DNA from: Rhizaria sp. SCN 62-66
Lineage: Eukaryota > Rhizaria, unplaced
Assembly (NCBI GenBank): GCA_001724265.1
Contig: MEDY01000449.1
Span: 1 to 32,475, forward strand
Direction of reading: 5' to 3'
DNA length: 32,475 bases
The position numbers and the translations under genes were made by a program. Shown one piece after another: positions 10,919 to 20,564 of the stretch; within the stretch, counting starts at the first letter, position 1, and the number at the start of each line of letters is the position of its first letter. A model generated the notes under the pieces. That model did no database searches. It saw only the letters and a list, made by a program, of their open reading frames with translations, and was not told the origin of the DNA.

Positions 10919-12000
10919 TTAGAAGAACTTCTTGGCAGTCTTGGCCTTCTTGAGCTCCTCGACAGCGCAAGTCTTGAAGCACTTCTTGTCCTTCTTGCAC
11001 TTGGTGGTGCAGGTCTTCTTGACGGCAGCCGGGAGGGGCTTCTTGCCCTTCTTGCCGTCCTCTTGGCAGCAGCCTTCTTGGGGTCGACCTTCTTGCCAGC
11101 AGCGCCGGCAGCGGGAGCGGCAGGGACGGCCGCGGGGGGCTTCTCGCCACGGAGGTGCATGATCTCGCCCTGGATCTTGGCGATGGTGTTGGCGATCTTC
11201 TTGCGGTTGTTCTCGAAGGCGTCCTGCTGAGCCTTGATGGACTCGAGCTTGCCCTGGACCATCTTGAGGTCGCCGGAGGCGTCCTGGAGGCGGTCAGCGA
11301 GCTGCTCCTGGATCTGCGCGTTGCGGATCTGGCGCTTCTTCTTGATGAGCTCCTTGATGTCCTTACGGATCTTGGCGAGGTTCTTCTTGACGTTCTTGAC
11401 CTTCTTCTTGTACTCGACGACGATCTTCTCGACCTCCTTAACCCAGTTAGACTCGCGCTGAGCCTCACGGAGCTTGGCCATGATGTCCTCCTTGACGGCG
11501 GTCATCGCAGCGGCGAGCTTCTTGAGCTTGCCCTGGTCGGCGCCCGCGGTGGCGTCGGCGGTGGCAGCAGCACCGGACTCGAGGAGAGAGTGCTCAGCCT
11601 CGAAAGACGCCTGGGAGGCGATCTCGCGCTGCTGGAGCTGGCGCAGCTGGTTGAGCTGCGCCTCGTACTGAGCAATCTGGTCCTGTGAAAGGGTGTGTAG
11701 GCAAAGCAAACGGAAAGAGACAGAGAAAAAAGGTGAGATGAGTGATCAAGATAACCTTGTCATTCGAAGACGTGACTCTGCATTGCCCCTCGCGGACGAG
11801 GGAAAGCAGGAGCAGGTTGGGAAAAAAGAGGTGGAGGCAAGTGTTGGGGGCAGGGTGGGGGCCCAAGGAGGAACTTTGCAGAGGTAGTTGAAGGGTAAAA
11901 CGGGGGTGGAACGTACGGAGTGCTCAATAGAGAGGTCAGTCGCAAACGCAACGGACAGAAGCGCGACGCACACAGCCAAAATGGCGGCAGTCCACCTCAT
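10919..12000 (-). CDS. Secreted coiled-coil protein with apparent C-terminal frameshift
   Basis: Exon 1 (12000..11917, 28 codons) is a signal peptide, MRWTAAILAVCVALLSVAFA. After a 234-nt intron (GTACGT...CACAG), exon 2 starts at 11682 with DQIAQYEAQLNQLRQ. About 190 residues of Lys/Glu/Gln-rich heptad-like sequence (such as VEKIVVEYKKKVKNVKKNLA and IKELIKKKRQIRNAQIQEQL) indicate a long coiled coil, then an Ala/Pro linker. As written, the frame then runs into Arg/Ser-rich sequence and stops at 10849. A switch of frame at about 11052-11064 instead gives a Lys-rich tail with CTTKCKKDKKCFKTC and a stop at 10919-10921. That tail has the same Lys bias as the rest, so a single missing base (assembly error or recent mutation) is the likely explanation. 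With that frame the protein is about 282 residues; without it, about 305. Family not recognised. Confidence 0.75.
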
Positions 12001-12703
12001 AGACACACTTTTTTCGAGAGCAGCAAGGTTGGTCGGGAGGGAGGAAGGAGAGCAAAGGAGTGAGCAAAGCGGCATCATAGCGAGCAGCAGCGAGCGTCGC
12101 AGCACATGTGAATACAATGTCAAGGTAATGTTTCGTTTTATCAACGCGGTGGATATACTCAGGTTCAATTACAGCCTTGTTGTCGTCCACTTTGGTCGAA
12201 AATTAAATTCTGTCCCCTCTCGACCGACCGACCAACCGAACCCTTACATTTTCGCCCGACCCAGCCAGCTGCCCACGGTCACTTTGTTTTTTCGGTCCAT
12301 TGCCACACTAACACCCAGTTTTTTTCGTTGATTTACTCATAGCTCATAGTGGCATTTACTGTTTCACAAGAAAGTGATATTTCAAGAAGCGAGCTACTTT
12401 GCCATATTCAAAACTAGTGATATTTTACTTAAACGCGACTGGTGTCCTCGTCAAAGCATGAGTTTTATGTATGCCGCCTCGCTATTTCATCAACATAAAT
12501 TACCTAAACAAGCCACTTATCAAGCCTGAAGAAGGTCCAAGACCATCACCAAGTTAAAAAAAATTAATGAAGTCACATTAACAGCACTGAGACTAAACAA
12601 CACAAGAGACAAAGATGTCTCTCATCATCACGCACTAAAATAAAAAATAAGCAAAGAGAACACTGAGTCCTTACTCCCTCGATCACCACACTCCGGCGAT
12701 GAT
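12001..12703. other. Spacer: promoter of the coiled-coil gene and 3' region of the hydratase-like gene
   Basis: Both flanking genes are on the minus strand. The part near 12200-12300 contains a short direct repeat of cgac/ccga units (about 12219-12241), immediately upstream of the coiled-coil gene in its own direction. The part near 12540-12660 is AT-rich, as expected for a 3' UTR. I see no gene here; open frames on the plus strand lack coding character. Confidence 0.5.
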
Positions 12704-13879
12704 TCACTTCTTGTTGCTCTTGTTGATCATGCCCAGCACGTTGGCCTTGTACACGGGGTCCTGGTAGGAGTGAGCCTGCGAGTCGGCCTCGCGCAGTAGC
12801 GCCTTGTCGAGCCCCTCGTCCTGCTGCGCGCGCAGCGTGCGCAGTAGCGCCAGCTGCGACACGGTCGTGTTGGCCACCAGCTTGCCCGCGAGCTCGCGCG
12901 CGGCGGGCAGCAGCTCATCGGCGGGCAGCGCCGCCACGACGAGCCCCTCGGCCTTGGCCTCGGGGCCGGAAATCATGTCGCCCGTGAGCAGCAGCCTGTT
13001 GGCCGTTTGCGGGCCGACGATGCGCGGCAGGAAGTGCGTCGCGCCGAGCCCCGGGTGCAGGCCCAGCTTGGAGAAGGTAAAGCCCATGTAGGTCGAGTCT
13101 GCAATAAGGCGCATGTCGCAGGCCAGCGCGAAGCACGCGCCCGCGCCGACGCAGGGACCGTTGATGGCCGCGATCGTGGGCACTGCAGTACGGCAGGGGA
13201 GGATTTGAATTTTGAGGGCACAGAGAGCAAAGACAAGGACGACAAAAGATATGCGTGAGATAGACAATAAGGTAAACTTCTTTTCATATCATATCAAGAT
13301 TTGATGGCGATTTAAATTTACTATTATGACTAAAATTGCATTAGTAAATTCGTGTTGTTCGGGGTTTGAGGGAGTGCTCAGCAAATGCAAGCGATAAGCA
13401 GCAGATAGCTGTCATTGATGATGAACTTAGAGCGTACCAGGAACCTTGCGGACGGAAAGAAAGCGGCTGTAAAAGCGGGTCATCTCCTCCATATTGTTGC
13501 GCACGGTATCGTTGGAGCGGTCGAGAAGGAACTGGAGGTCGCCGCCAGAGGAGAAGGCCTTGCCGGCGCCGGTGAAAAGCACGGCCTTGACCACGTCCTC
13601 GGGCTTCTCATCGGTGACGGACGCGGAGACGTCGGCCATAATGCGCTGGAAAAGGTTGCCCATGTCCTCGGTCATGGCGTTGAACGTCGCGGGGCGGTTG
13701 AAGGTGACGGTGAGGATGTTGTCCTTGAGCTCCGTCAGCAGCGGCGAGTCGGGCTCGCACGCGAAGCGCGCCGAGGTCGAGACCGCAGAGCTGGAGAACA
13801 GACGCGCAGACGCAGGGGTGCGCAGGGAGCGCAGGCAGCGCGCGAAGCGGGAACCAGAGGCGATAGAGCGAGACAGCAT
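12704..13879 (-). CDS. Mitochondrial enoyl-CoA hydratase/isomerase-fold protein
   Basis: Two exons, complement(12704..13182, 13438..13879), give 306 residues. The intron is 255 nt (GTACGC...CTGCAG), joining KVP to VPTIAAINGP. The chosen Met gives an Arg/Ser-rich N terminus without acidic residues (MLSRSIASGSRFARCLRSLR), a likely mitochondrial presequence; an upstream Met at 13969 would mask it. Crotonase-fold landmarks are NRPATFNAM (61-69), the oxyanion-hole segment AFSSGGDL (108-115), AAINGPCVGAGACFALACD (152-170), then LGLHPGLGATHFLPRIVG and LLLTGDMISGPEAKAEGLV. Compared by eye with classical hydratase, the two catalytic glutamates fall at Cys164 and Phe184, so ordinary hydration of enoyl-CoA is doubtful. 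The protein may be an isomerase, hydrolase or other crotonase-family enzyme, or inactive. Confidence 0.9.
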
Positions 13880-14384
13880 GCGGGAAACGCGAGCTGCGCG
13901 AGGAGGCGAGGGGCAGGAGTGTGGTCGATGGTGAAAAAGGACGTGGGAAGTGAGCTTAATGATATCCAATTTCAGAGATAACTTAGGAAAATACTACCAA
14001 GAAGAAGTTAGTGCTATTCTGCATGAAAGAAACATCAGTGACGTTAGACGCATCTGAAAGAGCATTTGTTTCTGTGGGCCTTCACAGGGCCTGACCGCCA
14101 GCCACTCGAAACAGACCTCCACCACGCCCACCACGGCAAATCAGGACGGATGAAAGAGAGGCATTATAACGCAATATCCAACGTCCAAGTGTTTTATACG
14201 CTGCTGAATAGATAGTCAATGTGCACATCTCCTTGCTAATTTTAGTCATTTTCTTCGCTGACTGATCCTTTCCTCGCTATTCTTACTTTCTCTCGCCAGT
14301 CTTTGAACCCTCCGAGCGTACGCAGCCAGTTCCTGCATCTCGCTTTGTGGCCCTGATAGAGCTTCGTTTGACCATAAACTGAAG
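13880..14384. other. Divergent promoter region
   Basis: This 505-nt spacer separates the minus-strand hydratase-like gene from the plus-strand transporter gene, so it should contain both promoters. The last 120 nt before the transporter ATG are pyrimidine-rich (runs of tttcttcgctgactgatcct type). No further element can be supported. Confidence 0.45.
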
Positions 14385-15836
14385 ATGACGGCATCTTCTT
14401 CTTCTGCGCTTGCGGCCTCGCAACGCAGTCAGCTCGTCTCTTTTGTACTGCTGTCCATCGGAGGTACGTTTTGTCAACCCCACCTCTCCCGCGCTTTGAA
14501 CCACCCACGCACCCTCGCACTCTCGGCGTTTATCCTACATCTCACATGACTGAAACACATCATTTCTCATGCTCATCCACTTCATTCCCTATTTTTGCTT
14601 TTATTTGCACCCGTTTTGTCTCCAGTGCTCGTGTTTTTCATTCTGGCGTCGCTGTGGGAGGAGTCGATCACTTCGCGCCCCGGGTTCCGCTTCGGATGGT
14701 TCCTCACCCTCGTCCAGATGCTCTGCATGACCGGATTCGCTCTCGCTGAGCGCTGGGTACGTTCGCAACGCTTTAACCACTCACAATCTACATTATTCAT
14801 GTTGTCAGGCTCTCCCGGTTCATTATGTTTGTCTTTGCTTTCCTATATTGTCGTCTCTCTCTATTCGTCGTTGAACTCACTCTGACTCTCCGCTCTTCCG
14901 CCTGCGTCTCCCTGCTCGTGATGTTGCTCTTTAGTACTACAACGAGCCCCGCTGGCAGCACAACGCGCCCCTGTCGCGGCATTGGATTGTTGCGGGCGCG
15001 ATGACCGTGTCGCGCGGCCTCACCAACGTCTCGCTGCTCTACCTCAACTACCCCACGCAGGTCGTCTTCAAGTCGCTTAAGCTGCTCACGGTCATGATCG
15101 GCTCCGTCATCTGGGTTGGCCGCTCCTACGCGCCGATGGAGTACGTCGCCACGTTTCTCACCGTCTGCTCGGCCGCGCTCTTCGGGCTGGGCGACGTCGC
15201 CGTGTCGCCGAAGTTCGAGTGGATCGGCATCATCATCGTGCTGCTCTCGCTCGTCGGCGACTCGATGCACTCCAACTCGCAGGAGACGCTGCTGCAGGAC
15301 CACAAGGCCTCGATCCGCGAGACGATGGTATACTCGAACTTCTTCTCCGCGCTGTGCTGCCTGGCCGTCACGATCGTCACGGGCGAGCTCTTCACCGCGC
15401 TGGCATTCTGCCGCGACAACCCCGTGGTGTGGGTGCTGATCCCTGCGCAGAGCCTGCTGCAGTACCTCGGCGTGCTCTGCTTCGTCACCTCGATTAAGAG
15501 CTTCGGCGTCGTGCTTGCGACCACGGTCACCACGGTGCGCAAGATCCTTACCGTGCTGCTGTCCTTCTTCATCTACCCCAAGCCCTTCAACGACAAGTAC
15601 AAGCTCGGCATCGTGCTCTTCTTCGCCTCCTTCGCCATCCAGTACGTCGTACAAACCTCGCAGATGCAGAAGGGGCTTGGAATCGGCCACCAGGCCGGCA
15701 ACAGCAAGCCTGGCGCGGCCGCGGCCGGCGGCGACGGCGGCAGTGACGACGGCAAGGGCGTGCACACGGCGTTGCCGACCACCGACATGGACGACAACGA
15801 CGAGTTCGAGGACGAGATTCCCATCACTAGCGCGGG

Positions 15837-15867
<31 letters not shown>

Positions 15868-15984
15868 CTCGGCATCAACAGCGGCGCCGGTAGCGGCGGC
15901 AGCGGCAAGGCCAAGGCCGGGTCCGGGGGCGTCTCGTATGTGCCTGCCGCCGTCGTCGGCGACTCGGACCTCGACGTCGTTTGA
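14385..15984 (+). CDS. SLC35B-type nucleotide-sulfate/sugar transporter (PAPS transporter-like)
   Basis: Three exons, 14385..14463, 14626..14756 and 14935..15984, give 419 residues. Introns are 162 and 178 nt with GTACGT donors. The protein has about ten hydrophobic segments. Family marks are LTNVSLLYLNYPTQVVFKSL, then FGLGDVAVSPKF, VGDSMHSNSQETLLQDH, SIKSFGVVLATTVTTVRK and a PKPFNDKY loop. These fit the UAA/SLC35B group, closest to SLC35B2/B3 (PAPST1/2), which exchange cytosolic 3'-phosphoadenosine 5'-phosphosulfate into the Golgi for sulfation. The assignment to PAPS rather than a UDP-sugar is by overall resemblance and is not certain. The last roughly 100 residues are a low-complexity tail (Gly/Ala/Ser with an acidic MDDNDEFEDE patch), absent from animal members and probably cytosolic. 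Confidence 0.88.
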
Positions 15985-16645
15985 ACGATATATATATTAC
16001 TCCGCTTTCAAGAAAGAATAAGTTTTCACCTTGTCGTTTATTAAGACGGCGCACCTTGATTGCACACATCGTCAGTAAAGTTGACAACGAGTGACAAGTT
16101 ACACATCGTTGTTCGCCAGTGAGTAGTTTCATCTTTTGTTTCCGACATTTAGCATTTGATACCTGGATGTATCAGTTTGTCATATTGAGTGAATTTCATT
16201 TCTCATTTTTTTTCCTGGTTTGCGTGCGTGTCAACAACATGTATGTTGGCACTGATTGACACCCGTATTGACTCTCTTTCCAGGGATGAATATTTTCCTA
16301 ATCGAGTGTGCAGTCCTCTTTTTAATTCGACATATTTGCCTCTGTTACTTATATATATATATTATTCAAGATATACACAGTTTTGCATTTTATATTCGCT
16401 TATGTGCCAACAATATCTAGATGTTTTGCAAAGGTCGCTGAAGGCCATAAATGAATCAATTGAAGGCACAGCACAGTTCCAAACACGCACGAGAAGCAAA
16501 CGTCCGATTTCACACCCATACATACATCTATGTACATCTTTGACAAAGTTCAGGCAAATAAATTCACATCGCAGTGTTTCCGAAAGGAAGCGTCGTGTCT
16601 GCTATTGTTTACGTAGTTCTTACTCGCAGTCAACACTGAAGCATT
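15985..16645. other. Convergent 3' spacer
   Basis: An AT-rich region between the transporter stop and the dUTPase stop, with short TA dinucleotide tracts at about 15989-15999 and 16351-16362. The flanking genes converge, so it should contain two 3' UTRs. No gene is seen; the plus-strand open frame of 155 codons here lacks the GC-rich coding bias of every confirmed exon. Confidence 0.5.
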
Positions 16646-17161
16646 TCAGTTGCTGACAGGAGCAGTGACCTGGACCTCAGCAGCATCGGCGGCGCCAGCA
16701 GCCTTCTCCTCAGCAACCTTGGCGCGCTTGACGTTGACGCCGGTGGAGCCGAAGCCGCCCTCGCCGCGGACCGAGTCGTCGAGCTCGGCCGCCTCCTCGA
16801 CCTCGGCCGTCTCGTAGCGCTCCAGGATGAGCTGCGCCACGCGGTCTCCCTCGGCCACGGCGAAGTCAACGTCGCTGAGGTTGAAGAGGATCACGCCGAC
16901 GTTGCCGCGGTAGTCCTGATCGATGACGCCCGCGCCGACGTCGATGCTGTTCTTCCACGCCAGCCCGGAGCGCGGCGCCACGCGCCCGTATACGCCCACG
17001 GGCATCTGGATCGCGATGTCGGTCTTGATCAGCGCCTTGCCGCGCGCGGGGACAACACCAGTGTGCGCGGCAAAGAGGTCGTAGCCAGCGGCGTACGCGG
17101 TGCCGCGAGCGGGAAGGGTAGCCTTCTCGCTGAGCTTCTTGACGAGGAGCTTCATGGACAT
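16646..17161 (-). CDS. DUT: dUTP diphosphatase (dUTPase)
   Basis: An intronless gene of 171 residues that hydrolyses dUTP to dUMP and diphosphate, keeping uracil out of DNA and supplying dUMP for thymidylate synthesis. All five motifs of the trimeric family are present in order: AGYDLFAA (25-32), PRSGLA (63-68), [15 protein letters not shown] (76-90, with the catalytic Asp81), GDRVAQLI (105-112) and [10 protein letters not shown] (132-141, the Phe-containing flexible C-terminal arm). The length fits the eukaryotic enzyme plus a short Ala/Val-rich tail of about 30 residues. A KRAK sequence after motif 5 could be a weak nuclear import signal. No mitochondrial presequence is seen. Confidence 0.96.
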   Translation of the reverse strand: MSMKLLVKKLSEKATLPARGTAYAAGYDLFAAHTGVVPARGKALIKTDIAIQMPVGVYGRVAPRSGLAWKNSIDVGAGVIDQDYRGNVGVILFNLSDVDFAVAEGDRVAQLILERYETAEVEEAAELDDSVRGEGGFGSTGVNVKRAKVAEEKAAGAADAAEVQVTAPVSN

Positions 17162-17606
17162 GAGGAACTGAGGTGCGACGTCAAAGCGAAATGATGTGCA
17201 GTGAGGAAAAAGTTTTGTTTTTGTTAGTATAATTTAATGAGAGTGACTTTTAAAATGTTTTAAAACGGAATATCGCAATATTAACGGGCTTGACGAAGAA
17301 TTGATTGCATATCACTCGTGACAAAGTTGGGGTCAAGTTGGGCGCGAAGCGACCTGGCAGCGGCAGGTAGCTCGCAGTCGGTGGCGACCAGGCAGGGTGT
17401 CCGAGGTCCGCGGCATGGTCCACGAGCCGCTTCGTTATCGGATCAAAGCGAACGTCACTATGCTTCGTAGTTTTGCCACGTTGCTATCCACACTGGTTTC
17501 GCTGTACTCTATTAACACTTTGTCTTGAGCTCTCGTCTATGATGCACACACTCATCACTTTTTCCCGTCCGTTTGTCTCTTCACGTTAGCAGGTTCACCA
17601 CTACCA
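17162..17606. other. Divergent promoter region
   Basis: A spacer of 445 nt between the minus-strand dUTPase and the plus-strand HYPK-like gene. The sequence CCCGTCCGTTT occurs at 17564-17574, 33 nt before the HYPK-like ATG, in a pyrimidine-rich stretch; the same 11-mer occurs upstream of the surface-protein gene at 19298. No other element is evident. Confidence 0.45.
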
Positions 17607-18043
17607 ATGTCCAAGGGTAACAAGGCGCACGACGTCTCGATGGCTCTCAAGGAGACTGAGGGTGTTCTCCTCAGCGCTGAGCAGCAGAAGAAGGTACGCA
17701 GCTGCGCTTTCGGACTCAAGTAAACTCCCCCAACACCCCCTTAGCTCTTGCTCACTCTTTATTACTCTTGTTGACTCGTTTTCTTAACACACTGTTCTCT
17801 CTTGCTGCCCCTTAGGCTAACGAGGCCCTCGTCACTGCGATGAAGGACGCGAACGAGGAGGCTCTTCGCCTCAAGGCTCAGAACACTGAGCTCCTCAAGA
17901 TCAAGGTGAACCCCGAGGATGTCAAGTTCCTCGTTGCGCAGCTCGAGCTCGACACGGCCACCGCGGAGCGCATGCTGCGCCTCAAGAACAACGACGTCAA
18001 GGCCGTCGTCAGCGAGTTCATCACGCCCAGCACCACCGCGTAA
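17607..18043 (+). CDS. HYPK: HYPK-like NatA-associated UBA protein
   Basis: Two exons, 17607..17693 and 17816..18043, give 104 residues. The 122-nt intron is GTACGC...CTTAG. The C-terminal half, LLKIKVNPEDVKFLVAQLEL followed by DTATAERMLRLKNNDVKAVV, matches the HYPK/NAC-alpha UBA-like domain (V..EDVE.I..E.E...A.AER.LRE...N...A...). The middle is a Lys/Glu/Ala helix (AMKDANEEALRLKAQNTEL). HYPK binds the NatA N-terminal acetyltransferase (NAA10/NAA15) on ribosomes and regulates it, and also acts as a chaperone. The alternative, NAC-alpha itself, is excluded by the missing NAC domain and the small size. Confidence 0.87.
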
Positions 18044-19297
18044 TTTTCTGTGGTGTTTTTGTTACTTATATCGATCGTCGCAGAGGGGATGCAACGTCGG
18101 GACCGATTAAAGCTTTGGTCTTGCACTTTGAAGTTTGCTGCGCGCCTACCTACTACATTCGTTTGTTCTTTATTTCGATCTTTTTTTGAGTCTATTTTTC
18201 TTTTCCTTCTTTTTCATAGCATACACATTTCTTTTCAAAGAAATCTTTCAATCAGGCATTCCTGCTATCATTGCGTAGTTCCTATGTGCGTCTGAATGTA
18301 CGATGTGCTAACGCGACAGTATCGCAAGGTGTGGCGCATCTGCACGACTATGCGGTATACTACGTCGTCTTTAATGATGACACATATCAATGATTCTGCT
18401 GTCGAGACTCAGGAGGCGGTTGGTTGTGCAACAGGGCCACTGCCACAGTCCACCATTTTCTTTTTCTATCATGAAGAGGTCCAGGTTAGACACAGGATCG
18501 ATTAAAACTCGCGGTGATCAATTCTCATATAGAAACTTCCAAAGCTTGATCGTTAATCCATTGAAGCCCCTCCATCAAGTACAATAATCCAAGGAAGTGC
18601 GCCAGTGTGCCTTGCGATTCTTGAAACCCGCAGCGAGAGTGTTACTGTACAGTACTCAAAGTAGATACCAGGCATAAGAATGATTGTATAAAACAAAGAT
18701 TTACACACATTATATCAGTCAACGCTATTACACTCCCGTTTCAAGCTGTTTTAGAAAGCGGACACGTGTTTTTTTCTGCCCCACAGAAGGCCAGTTTCTA
18801 TTTGTGGTCAGAACGACAAAAATACCACGCTCTCTCCGTTTTGTCTGCTTTGCGGAGACAGGAGAAGTGGAACCACAGTCGAAAATTTTGCCACTCAGCT
18901 TCTCATGTTTTGACTCACCGTTTTGATATTACACTAGCTAATTCTTATAGCACCGCTTGCGTTCGCCACTGACACAAATTGCCATGCACGAATTCGCGCT
19001 TTACTGCGGTCAAACATGACTTTCTTTTGGTCGACAAAAGTCGTTAGGAAGTGCCGCGAGGCAGTTGATTTTTGGCACTTTAAACGCTTTTCAGTCGCTA
19101 TTTAGAAGTATTTCTGCGTTTTTTCCAGTGTATTTTTACTTATCTAGTGGTTTTCGTTGTTTAATTTAACTTCTATCACAGAAGTATAGCACAATCTCCC
19201 TTTCCCCGTCCGTTTCTCGACGCGCTCAAACTCACTTGCTTTGCTTCAACGGTCTCTCTTGCTTCTTGCTCTCTCTTTGCCTTTTGAAAGACATTCC
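18044..19297. other. Long AT-rich spacer
   Basis: About 1.25 kb between two plus-strand genes. The first part is T-rich (about 18170-18240), as in a 3' UTR. A 12-bp palindrome TACTGTACAGTA occurs at about 18643-18654, and an imperfect inverted repeat around ttttggtcgacaaaa at about 19026-19040. CCCGTCCGTTT occurs at 19205-19215, upstream of the surface-protein start. Short open frames here have no coding bias or recognisable product. Confidence 0.45.
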
Positions 19298-20564
19298 ATG
19301 AGGGTTCTTTCGACTCTTCTTGTGCTCGCCGCCTTTGCGATGACCGCGTTTACCTCGGCGTAGTTGTTGGCTGTTTCGTACCGCTTCGAGAACGCCACTG
19401 CAACTGCCAAGCAAACTATTCTCTCTGCCAACATCTCTCTGTCCAGCAACATTCAGCTCTCCACGAACGAGATTGTCACCATGGTTCTGCCCAACGCCTT
19501 TGACAATGCGAACAGCCAGATTTCTGACGTCACCTGCAAGCTCTCAAGTCGCACCCAGAGCCTTACGTACTCCTCTTCGTGGTATTATTCCGGCAACACG
19601 TTCTTTGAGACGAACGGTACTGCAAATAACCTCGTCATCGGTGTGAACCTCACTCAGTCCATCACCGCCAAGAACATCTTCCTTACTTGCCGCCTTAATC
19701 TTCCCGCCAATGGCGTCTACTCTGTGACCACCTTTGCTGGCACTAACCTCGAGGACACCTCCGGCTACATGTCCAGCACGTCTGAGCAGACTCTGTACTC
19801 GGGCCTCCAGAGTGTCGCTGCTGCCGCGTACAAGATGACCTTTGCCTCGACTACGGCGACCACGTGGACTCTGTACCTTGCCACCACGCTCTACTTTGCT
19901 ACCCTCACTGACTCCAACGACCGTTACTTGACTAACGGTGTCGGCATTTACAACGCAGATTTCTACAACGCAACTAAGTACGACAAGGATGAGAGTGAGA
20001 GCACCCTCGCCCTCGACTTCATTGTCACGCCGTCGATGGACACCACTGCCTCTGACTTGGTTTCCTTCATGAAGCCGAACACTTTTTACGCGAATCTTCG
20101 CAGCTTCGTGACGACTTCCAAACAGCCCATGACCTCCGGCTCTGTACGTAACATCATATCTTGCTTGGATCCGAATAATCGTGTTGTTCACGTGAGCATT
20201 GATGCAAATTTATATGTTTACGTTTTCTAAACTATTTCGCCAGTTTCATTCTCTCAACGCGATTATTTTATGTTACATTTTTTTTTTCTTTTCCATTCCG
20301 TCTCGATAGTCCGAGCTCAAGTCTATCCCCGGCACCTGCTACGACGGCAAGATGGACGGCTTTGAGTCTGACGTTGACTGCGGCGGCAGCGAGTGCTACG
20401 CCTGCAACTTGAACCGTATTTGCGACTACAGCTCTGACTGCTGGTCGGGCGTCTGCTCTGACGCCAAGTTCTGCGTCAACTCGGCCCCCGCTGCTGCTAC
20501 CTCCGGCATCGCCATGACCGCCGCCGCCGTTGCTGCCGTCGCCGTCCTCTTCTTTGCTCTCTAA
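19298..20564 (+). CDS. GPI-anchored-type surface protein, member 1 (in-frame TAG)
   Basis: Two exons, 19298..20143 and 20310..20564 (intron GTACGT...GATAG, phase 0), span 367 codons. Codons 1-21 encode a signal peptide, MRVLSTLLVLAAFAMTAFTSA; codon 22 (19361-19363) is TAG, then the frame is open to the TAA at 20562. The ectodomain shares with its two paralogues a CKLS motif, CRLNLPANGVYSV, TWTLYLATTLYFATLTDSND and a TPSMDTT segment. A Cys-rich module follows (IPGTCYDGKMDGFESDVDCG, then C-x4-C-x2-C, CDYSSDCWSGVC and FCVN). The C terminus is a Ser/Ala spacer plus hydrophobic tail typical of GPI attachment. No ATG lies between the TAG and the mature domain that would retain secretion, so the TAG is a recent inactivating change, a readthrough codon or a sequence error. 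Function unknown; probably an abundant cell-surface protein. Confidence 0.75.

Noticed and set aside
13880-13969. Earlier start at 13969 for the hydratase-like gene
   Set aside because: It would put a non-targeting segment before a clear mitochondrial presequence beginning at 13879.
16189-16656. 155-codon plus-strand open frame
   Set aside because: AT-rich, no family features, and sits in a convergent 3' spacer overlapping the end of dUTPase.
19361-19363. TAG as a reassigned sense codon in this organism
   Set aside because: One example is not enough; no second in-frame TAG was found in a confirmed gene, so error, readthrough or a null allele are simpler.
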